Assembly (NCBI RefSeq): GCF_015533855.1
Contig: NZ_AP024154.1
Location: forward strand, 1-60,000
Origin: Echinicola sp. 20G
GTDB lineage: Bacteria > Bacteroidota > Bacteroidia > Cytophagales > Cyclobacteriaceae
DNA: 60,000 bases
Direction: 5' to 3'
Both the position numbers and the translations under genes were made by a program. Positions 53,245 through 60,000 of the stretch are shown here, in pieces. The notes beneath the pieces were generated by a model. The model ran no database searches. It was not told where the DNA came from and saw nothing but the letters and a program-made list of their open reading frames with translations. Every line of letters begins with the position of its first letter. Positions within the stretch are counted from its first letter, which is position 1.

Positions 53245-55146
53245 TCAATTAAGACGATCTAGCATAGTAAACCTAGAAGTATTGCTAATATACTCAGGCA
53301 CAATTGATTTGATGTGTCGAACGATATCTGTCTCAGAGTTGATGATCAATAATCTTTCAAAAAATTCAACTTGATAATTGATTCGATTAAAACCAACTGG
53401 AGACATTTTGATCACTTTTATCTTTGGATGATGAGTTACCTGCAATTCTTCCGTGTTACACACCAACTCCTCATGCAGTTTTTCTCCATCTCTTAAGCCA
53501 GTAAATACAATCTTAATATCCTTCTCCACCTTCTTATCACTAAGCATGATCATTTTCTTGGCCAAGTCCAATATTTTGACTGGCTCTCCCATATCAAAAA
53601 TAAATATTTCCCTTCCTTTAGACATTGTGCCTGCTTCCAATATTAGCTGGCATGCTTCGCTAATGGTCATGAAATAACGAGAAATGTTTGGGTCAGTAAC
53701 AAATACAGGTCCTCCTTGTTCTATCTGCTTCCTAAACAACGGTATAACTGAACCATTGGAACCAAGCACATTCCCAAACCGAGTTATTGCAAACTTAGTG
53801 GTCTGTCCCTTTTCAGCATCCAAATATTCGCTTAATGCCTGAATGTACAACTCTGCAATTCTCTTAGAAGCACCCATTACATTCGTAGGGTTAACTGCCT
53901 TATCTGTACTGACAAACACAAACTGTTCAACATTATGAATTACAGACAAATCAGCTAAACTCTTAGTGGCTAAAACATTACTAGTTACAGCTTCCTCTGG
54001 ATAAGTTTCCATCATAGGAACATGTTTGTAAGCAGCGGCATGATAAACAATATCGGGCTTGTATTCTTTAAAGATTTGTTCCATCTTCTTCACATCCCTA
54101 ATATCCACCAAAATAGGCTTAATCGGACTCTTCCAATTTGCAGACTTAAATTCCTGCTCAACGTTATACAAAGCCGATTCAGCCTTATCTGCCATTATGA
54201 GCAGATCAGGTGTATTCGTGATGATCTGTCTACATAATTCACTTCCTATGGACCCTGCAGCTCCCGTAACTAAAACTACCTTTCCATTAATTTGATGAAA
54301 GACTTTAGGGTTATCTAAAGAGATCTCTTGTCTGGACAACAAATCCTCTATTTTGATTTTTCTAATCTTTCCAGCACTAAAACCACCTTTTACCCATTCA
54401 TCAATAGAAGGTACAATACTGACCTTGATATTTAGCTTTAAGCACTCCTCGATAATTTCTCTTTTTCTTTTGGGCGAAATGAACATTACTGAAATCAACA
54501 AATCAGTAATCCCTAATTCTTCTTGAAGCTGGGCTAGTTTATCCAATCCACAATAAACTGGCAAGCCACCTATATTCTCTCCCTCTTTACCAGGATCGTC
54601 GTCCAAGAAAGCATAAATCTTTTGCTTAGAACCGGCTTCAGAGGATAACGCTATCTTAGACAGTCTTCCCGCTTCCCCTCCTCCGAAAATCACAATTTTC
54701 CTATGAGGATATTTCCCAGAAATATAGTATGAGTATACCTCTTTGAAAAGTAACCTGTAGAAAGTCATAACAAAGAAGGAAAACAATGCGGCAATAATAA
54801 GTACCGACAAGGGTAGAAAATTATCTATTCCAGACCATACTTCTACCATCTCCCCTGCTAAGTAGGTAACTAAAAAAGACACTGACACAATCTTTATGAC
54901 CGCGACAATGTTACTAAACCCTGCTTTACTTCCCAACCAATCACATCTTTTACAAAGTATCCCCACTACTATACCAATGAATGCAAACAAAAAACTGCTT
55001 TCAATGATAGCGTAATCTTCCATCAAATCCCACTCAAAATTGAGCCTAATAAAAAATGCTAAAATGATTGATTGAAAAAGAATCGCAGCGTCCAATATTC
55101 GGGCGATTAACTTTATCATTTTACTATGTTTGCTTAAAAATGTCAT
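53245..55146 (-). CDS. Membrane-bound nucleoside-diphosphate-sugar 4,6-dehydratase (FlaA1/PglF/WbpM type)
   Basis: A 633-residue enzyme of the large membrane-bound UDP-GlcNAc 4,6-dehydratase group that starts synthesis of diamino- or deoxy-aminosugars. Four membrane helices (about 8-120), a CoA-binding-like Rossmann region (GGGEAGRLSKIAL, about 150-162), and the catalytic extended-SDR domain with VLVTGAAGSIGSELC (about 292-306), the D..K..A-type FVSTDKAVNP and MGASKRIAE, where Met replaces the usual catalytic Tyr, as in WbpM. It is separated from the three other glycan genes by 264 AT-rich bases. Confidence 0.92.
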   Translation of the reverse strand: MTFLSKHSKMIKLIARILDAAILFQSIILAFFIRLNFEWDLMEDYAIIESSFLFAFIGIVVGILCKRCDWLGSKAGFSNIVAVIKIVSVSFLVTYLAGEMVEVWSGIDNFLPLSVLIIAALFSFFVMTFYRLLFKEVYSYYISGKYPHRKIVIFGGGEAGRLSKIALSSEAGSKQKIYAFLDDDPGKEGENIGGLPVYCGLDKLAQLQEELGITDLLISVMFISPKRKREIIEECLKLNIKVSIVPSIDEWVKGGFSAGKIRKIKIEDLLSRQEISLDNPKVFHQINGKVVLVTGAAGSIGSELCRQIITNTPDLLIMADKAESALYNVEQEFKSANWKSPIKPILVDIRDVKKMEQIFKEYKPDIVYHAAAYKHVPMMETYPEEAVTSNVLATKSLADLSVIHNVEQFVFVSTDKAVNPTNVMGASKRIAELYIQALSEYLDAEKGQTTKFAITRFGNVLGSNGSVIPLFRKQIEQGGPVFVTDPNISRYFMTISEACQLILEAGTMSKGREIFIFDMGEPVKILDLAKKMIMLSDKKVEKDIKIVFTGLRDGEKLHEELVCNTEELQVTHHPKIKVIKMSPVGFNRINYQVEFFERLLIINSETDIVRHIKSIVPEYISNTSRFTMLDRLN

Positions 55147-55410
55147 TAATTCATGTCAAAATCAATAGTTAAACCGCAAAAGATTTTGATCAATTCAAAC
55201 AAACTTATATCCTCAACCTAGTTTATGATCAACAAGTACTCAATATAATGAATTTCATGTATTTAAATACTACACACATTTACATTTACCCCATTAAAAA
55301 CTAATCAAATAATAAAATATTATGTTAATATTAATAAACAAACACTATAAAAATAAAAACAAAAATACTACGATTATTACAAAAACAACAGATATGTTTT
55401 ACTTCAAAAG
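55147..55410. other. AT-rich spacer between glycan genes
   Basis: 264 bases without a convincing ORF or RNA gene. It presumably holds a promoter for the dehydratase gene and perhaps a terminator for the upstream genes, but I see no strong hairpin or TAnnTTTG box. Confidence 0.45.
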
Positions 55411-56013
55411 CTATTCATTACCTAAAAATGGTTTAACTTCCTCCCCTTGAGTATAAATTTCTTTTGATTTAAAAATTTGAAAAAGTGATTTTATTAAAAT
55501 CTTAGCATCTAGACCTAAACTTTTACTGTTAACATATTCAATATCATACGAAAACTTCTCCTCCCATGAAATAGTATTTCTCCCATTTACCTGAGCTAAA
55601 CCAGTTATACCAGGCCTCACTAAATGCCTCTTAGCTTGATACTCATCATACAAAGGCAAATAATCAACCAGCAAAGGCCGCGGCCCAATCAAACTCATAT
55701 TGCCCATTATAAGATTAAAAAACTGTGGCAATTCATCGATTGATGTTTTTCTTAAAATCCTTCCAAATGGGGTCAAACGGTCTTTATCAGGTAATAGCTT
55801 TCCATACTGATCCTTCAATGACCTCATGGTCTTGAACTTAATGATATTGAAAACCTTATTGTTTTTACCTACTCTTTTTTGTAAAAAGAAAGGATTATCT
55901 CTTAGTTCAATAGCCATAATGATGGAAATAAGGGTTATCAAGGGTAACAAAGCAACTAGACCAATTATACCAAAAAGTCGATCAAAAGCAGGCTTAATTA
56001 TCAAGTAATACAT
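55411..56013 (-). CDS. Small-type phosphoglycosyl transferase (PglC-like)
   Basis: A 200-residue bacterial sugar transferase of the monotopic PGT class, which transfers a sugar-phosphate from a UDP-sugar to undecaprenyl phosphate. Visible are the re-entrant hydrophobic N-terminus (RLFGIIGLVALLPLITLISIIM), QKRVGKNNKVFNIIKFKTMRS, the catalytic Asp-Glu dyad in SIDELPQFFNLIMG, and MSLIGPRPLLVDYL with GITGLAQVNGRNT. It lacks the N-terminal four-helix domain of WbaP types. It starts one base after the aminotransferase stop, indicating tight coupling. Confidence 0.92.
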   Translation of the reverse strand: MYYLIIKPAFDRLFGIIGLVALLPLITLISIIMAIELRDNPFFLQKRVGKNNKVFNIIKFKTMRSLKDQYGKLLPDKDRLTPFGRILRKTSIDELPQFFNLIMGNMSLIGPRPLLVDYLPLYDEYQAKRHLVRPGITGLAQVNGRNTISWEEKFSYDIEYVNSKSLGLDAKILIKSLFQIFKSKEIYTQGEEVKPFLGNE

Positions 56014-56014
56014 C

Positions 56015-57142
56015 CTAACTACAATGGGGTTTCATAAACTTATTAAGTAAATCCGTTACCTTGAACAATTGTTCTTCTCCTAAACCGCTTCCTGAGGGTA
56101 AGCAAATGCCATTATAAAATAAATCCTCTTCAAGCCTATCTCCAAAATAATCACAGTCCTTATATAAGGGCTGTAAGTGTATAGGTTTCCAAACAGGCCT
56201 AGTTTCTACAAAATTCTCACTTAGGTACTGTTGTAGTTTAACGGAAATACTGTTATCAGGAACAGTTATGGCGGTCAGCCACCTATTACTAAAATCATCA
56301 AGATAACCTTCTTGAAAAGTAATATACCCTTTAGCTTCAATGTTCTTTTTGTAATGTTCATAGGCGGCTCTTCTTTTCCCTATTTTAGACTCTATCTGCT
56401 TAAATTGAGAAAAGCCCAAAACAGCGTTTAAATTACTAAAAGCATAATTAAAGCCAAGTTGGCTATGTTCATAATGTGGCGCAGGATCTTTGGCTTGGAG
56501 CCCTAAGAATCTAGCGTTAGTGATTAATTCCTCTGACTTAGCTAATAATGCTCCTCCCCCACCTGTTGTAATGATCTTGTTAGCGTTAAATGATAAAATT
56601 CCTAAATCGGCTAATGTTCCGCAAAAGCCTTTGGAAGTTTTTGACCCTAGTGCTTCAGCGGCATCCTCTATCACAGGAACATCGTATTCCCTAGAAAGCC
56701 GCATAATTTCTTCCATATTGGCCGGCATGCCATATAGGTGCACCACAATTATTGCTTTGACTTGACGTCCTTTACTCTTTCTATCCTCCAAAGCTGCAGC
56801 TAAATAATTCGGAGACATGTTCCAACCTGATACTTCGCTGCCTATAAAAATTGGTTTTGCCCCTAAGTAAGTTACAGGATTAACCGAAGCAACGAAGGTT
56901 AAGGATTGACATATAACCTCATCTCCAGATTTTACATCAAGTAATTTTAACGCTAGATGAATTGAAGCTGTACCTGAACTAAATAAGCCAATATGTGGAA
57001 CGTTTAAGTAATCGCGTAGTTGATTAGTAAAAGCATCAATATACCCCCCCACATAACCTACTTCCTTTTTAAGGATTGCCTCATTGACTTCACTAGATAT
57101 AACATCTTCAAACTGGGGTTCTGATAACTTTATCCACTCCAT
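56015..57142 (-). CDS. DegT/DnrJ/EryC1/StrS-family sugar aminotransferase
   Basis: A 375-residue PLP-dependent NDP-sugar aminotransferase of the PglE type. Motifs: GLFSSGTASIHLALKLL, the cofactor-binding VIEDAAEALGS, the Schiff-base Lys in LSFNANKIITTGGGGAL and the C-terminal TRPVWKPIHLQPLY. It would aminate the 4-keto sugar made by a 4,6-dehydratase such as the one encoded nearby. It is followed one base later by the PGT gene. Confidence 0.93.
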   Translation of the reverse strand: MEWIKLSEPQFEDVISSEVNEAILKKEVGYVGGYIDAFTNQLRDYLNVPHIGLFSSGTASIHLALKLLDVKSGDEVICQSLTFVASVNPVTYLGAKPIFIGSEVSGWNMSPNYLAAALEDRKSKGRQVKAIIVVHLYGMPANMEEIMRLSREYDVPVIEDAAEALGSKTSKGFCGTLADLGILSFNANKIITTGGGGALLAKSEELITNARFLGLQAKDPAPHYEHSQLGFNYAFSNLNAVLGFSQFKQIESKIGKRRAAYEHYKKNIEAKGYITFQEGYLDDFSNRWLTAITVPDNSISVKLQQYLSENFVETRPVWKPIHLQPLYKDCDYFGDRLEEDLFYNGICLPSGSGLGEEQLFKVTDLLNKFMKPHCS

Positions 57143-57305
57143 AAATTCTTCGCTTCATTAAGGAACATCAAAGAAAAGGAATTATTACTTAAAAATACAA
57201 TCCTTCAATAGACACGAAGAGTGATTAAAAAGCTTCATGGACACTTTAATACATATCGTATATATAAAAAAGAAAGAGAATCTATAAAAAAGCTTTTGTG
57301 TTTTA

Positions 57306-58460
57306 TTAGTTTAAATTCACTTTTTCATTTTTCAAAACACTTTTGTCAATTTTGACTTTACCCCTTACTCCATGGTAAGACCTTTGAGACAAAACTTTTG
57401 GAGAATCCCTAACAATATCCTTTACCCTTTTTAAGGTGATTTTATCTAGAATCAGACCAGCACAAATCACAGCACTACCCACTAGAGGGATCATAACTAT
57501 GTCTGGCATTTTATAACTTACTATTGCTATCAATATAAATAGGATTTTTACACTACCTAAAATCAAGGCAACTTGATCATGCCTGAACCCCATTCTTAAT
57601 AAAAAATGATGTACATGACTTTTATCAGCTGCCATAGGAGATTTTCCTTTACTTGCTCTCCTTATGAAAACCCTTAATGTATCGTAAAACGGTACTATCA
57701 TTAAGACTATGCTTGTTGTTAATGGTGCATCAAACTTAAACATCCCTTCAGGTACTGTACCGTTAGATTCTATAAACTTTATACACAAAACAGAAAGAGT
57801 AAACCCTAATGTCAACGAACCAGTATCACCCATAAATATTTTAGCTGGATGCCAATTGTAAACCATAAAAGAAAGAATTGCCCCAACAAATGTAAAGGCT
57901 ATAAATCCATATGTTGTATAATCGGAATAAATAAACCAAGAGCCCAAAAACACAAACGTAATCAGGCTCAATGTACTTGCCAGACCATCCAGCCCATCAA
58001 TTAAATTAAAAGCATTGGTAAGCCCTATGATTGAGAATATGGTCAAGGAATAACTAAACCATATTGGAAGCTCTTCTATGCCTAAGAAACCATAAAAGCT
58101 ATGGATCCTTACATCACCCAAAACAACAACCGTAATTATGGCTATAAGTTGACCTATTAACTTTTGGTAAGCTGTTAATTCTACTAAATCATCTCTTAGC
58201 CCCAATATAAACATAATACCAAGTCCCATCATGAAAAATCTAATCTCAACCAATTGTTGAAAATTAAGCCATATGAGAACACCTCCTAGTAGGGCTAAAA
58301 AAATAGCTATTCCTCCCATGGAAGGCACTGAATACTTATGAATTTTTCTTCCACCGGGTTTATCTAGTAGGTTGCCTTTCTTTATGAAAAATATTAACAT
58401 GGGAGTGATGATCACCCCTATGAAAAAGGCCGTCAAAACAGAAAATATAATTAACAACAT
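57306..58460 (-). CDS. WecA/MraY-family UDP-sugar:undecaprenyl-phosphate transferase
   Basis: A 384-residue polytopic GT4 enzyme, about ten membrane helices, that transfers GlcNAc-1-P or a similar sugar phosphate to undecaprenyl phosphate. The catalytic motifs are LIDGLDGLASTLSL (Asp-rich), FMGDTGSLTLGF and the His cluster DKSHVHHFLLRMGF. The pattern and length resemble WecA/TagO-like initiators rather than MraY of peptidoglycan synthesis. Upstream of the aminotransferase gene on the same strand, 163 bases apart, so perhaps separately transcribed. Confidence 0.9.
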   Translation of the reverse strand: MLLIIFSVLTAFFIGVIITPMLIFFIKKGNLLDKPGGRKIHKYSVPSMGGIAIFLALLGGVLIWLNFQQLVEIRFFMMGLGIMFILGLRDDLVELTAYQKLIGQLIAIITVVVLGDVRIHSFYGFLGIEELPIWFSYSLTIFSIIGLTNAFNLIDGLDGLASTLSLITFVFLGSWFIYSDYTTYGFIAFTFVGAILSFMVYNWHPAKIFMGDTGSLTLGFTLSVLCIKFIESNGTVPEGMFKFDAPLTTSIVLMIVPFYDTLRVFIRRASKGKSPMAADKSHVHHFLLRMGFRHDQVALILGSVKILFILIAIVSYKMPDIVMIPLVGSAVICAGLILDKITLKRVKDIVRDSPKVLSQRSYHGVRGKVKIDKSVLKNEKVNLN

Positions 58461-58814
58461 ATAAAAGTCTTAAGAAATTGAAAAAACCAAACCTAGTTTC
58501 TCTCTACTATTATGATCTTTGCAAATAATTAATTAATACAGATTAATATTGCAAAGTTTTAATCTAATTATCAAAGATAGTGATTTTTTTATAAAAAAAT
58601 ATAAAAATGGAAGTCTACAAAATATAGTTGCAATAATTTACACTTAATTGATTTTATTGAAACAATTCCATAATCTTTATAAGACTTTAATTTCTCCGCC
58701 ATTTCAAGTATTTCCATATGGCACTTACTAAAGTCCTTGGCTTTTGTGTTTATTCAGCTGGCCAACAGGATCCCAACCCTTGTGTTTTGGCAAGCCTACT
58801 TGTGTCTTATGCCA
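58461..58814. other. Intergenic region between the WecA-like gene and the rRNA terminator
   Basis: About 350 bases, AT-rich on the left. The right part (58751-58814) has loosely repeated TTGTGT words (CTTTTGTGTTT, CCTTGTGTTTTGG, CTTGTGTCTT) with no function I can name. No ORF or tRNA is supported. Confidence 0.4.
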
Positions 58815-58849
58815 CAAAAAAAGCCCCCTGTCTTTGTGTGACAGGGGGC
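58815..58849 (-). terminator. Terminator of the rRNA operon
   Basis: On the minus strand a 10-bp GC-rich stem (GCCCCCTGTC / GACAGGGGGC, 7-base loop) is followed by T7, directly downstream of 5S rRNA. Confidence 0.95.
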
Positions 58850-58857
58850 GTATAGGT

Positions 58858-58968
58858 GAGGGCGGCGACCTACTCTCCCGGGTGTAACCCCAGTACCATC
58901 GGCGCGACAGGGCTTAACTTCTCTGTTCGGGATGGGAAGAGGTGGATCCCCTGCGCCGTACCGCCCAA
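58858..58968 (-). rRNA. rrf: 5S ribosomal RNA
   Basis: The minus strand contains the 5S core, including the conserved TCCCATCCCGAACAGAGAA loop-C/helix-III region, AGCGCCGATGGTAC-like segment and the 3' terminal strand pairing with the 5' end (GGGCGG with CCGCCC). Boundaries are approximate to a few bases. It lies downstream of the 23S gene and just before a strong terminator. Confidence 0.95.
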
Positions 58969-59000
58969 AATCTTTTGGCTAGGTCGCCTGATTTCTTTTG

Positions 59001-59031
59001 TACCATACATACTACAGGTAGTATATTGGTA
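59001..59031 (-). other. Hairpin in the 23S-5S spacer
   Basis: Nested inverted repeats (outer TACCA/TGGTA, inner ATACTAC/GTAGTAT) form a stem in the spacer transcript. It is a plausible RNase III-type processing structure; this is inferred from symmetry only. Confidence 0.5.
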
Positions 59032-59092
59032 TCCATTACAATATCTTGGTTACAATGACAACTTAAAGATAATACAACATTTCCACAGGTAA

Positions 59093-60000
<908 letters not shown>

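Overview
The window reads as chromosomal DNA of a Bacteroidota bacterium of the order Cytophagales, most likely family Cyclobacteriaceae (taxon inferred from gene content and promoter style, not from a database search). Supporting signs are the TAnnTTTG-type -7 promoter elements, weak Shine-Dalgarno sequences, many short lipoproteins with a Cys lipobox, a regulator-propeller sensor kinase, DUF3108/DUF3078/DUF349 proteins, and the L13-S9-S2-EF-Ts gene order. The sequence begins exactly on the dnaA start codon, so it is probably the conventional first 60 kb of a closed genome.

Layout. 1-6 kb: dnaA, a DUF3298 lipoprotein overlapping meaB, then hemJ, a SCO copper chaperone and a c-type cytochrome. 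6-14 kb: a class IV aminotransferase, then a five-gene leftward operon (propeller sensor kinase, REC-histidine kinase, LolD-type ATPase, FtsX-type permease with His-rich loops, DUF3299-like exported protein). 14-25 kb: sucD, a 2OG-Fe(II) oxygenase, an OmpA lipoprotein, a PEGA-like protein, and a leftward housekeeping block (rpsT, radC, a DUF1684 protein, pheT, a coiled-coil partner of zapA, zapA, rny). 25-38 kb: zinc-dependent phospholipase C-like protein, a class I aminotransferase, ettA, a DUF349 protein, a DUF2795 protein, a LytTR two-component system with a LiaF-like membrane protein, ispD, queA, an orphan FtsX-like permease and recA. 38-45 kb: DUF3108 protein, a PhoB/PhoR-like pair, an RluA-type pseudouridine synthase and the rplM-rpsI-rpsB-tsf block. 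45-53 kb: aminopeptidase P, a glycosyltransferase, an M16 peptidase, an O-methyltransferase, a LysM transglycosylase, a DUF3078 outer-membrane protein and dnaX. 53-58.5 kb: four surface-polysaccharide or glycan initiation genes. 58.8-60 kb: the 3' end of an rRNA operon (partial 23S, 5S, terminator), transcribed leftward.

The most notable points are: (1) dnaX is split by an A10 run so that the tau C-terminus lies in the -1 frame, consistent with slippage-based gamma/tau production or a homopolymer error; (2) the five-gene sensor/ABC operon with His-rich permease loops, a candidate metal- or envelope-responsive system with no DNA-binding output domain in the locus; (3) a strand-composition and rRNA-orientation argument that the replication fork crosses this window from right to left, so that oriC would not be just upstream of dnaA; (4) a glycan-initiation cassette with two different phosphoglycosyl transferases and no acetyltransferase; (5) a small coiled-coil protein coupled to zapA. 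No CRISPR array, insertion sequence, prophage or tRNA gene was recognised.
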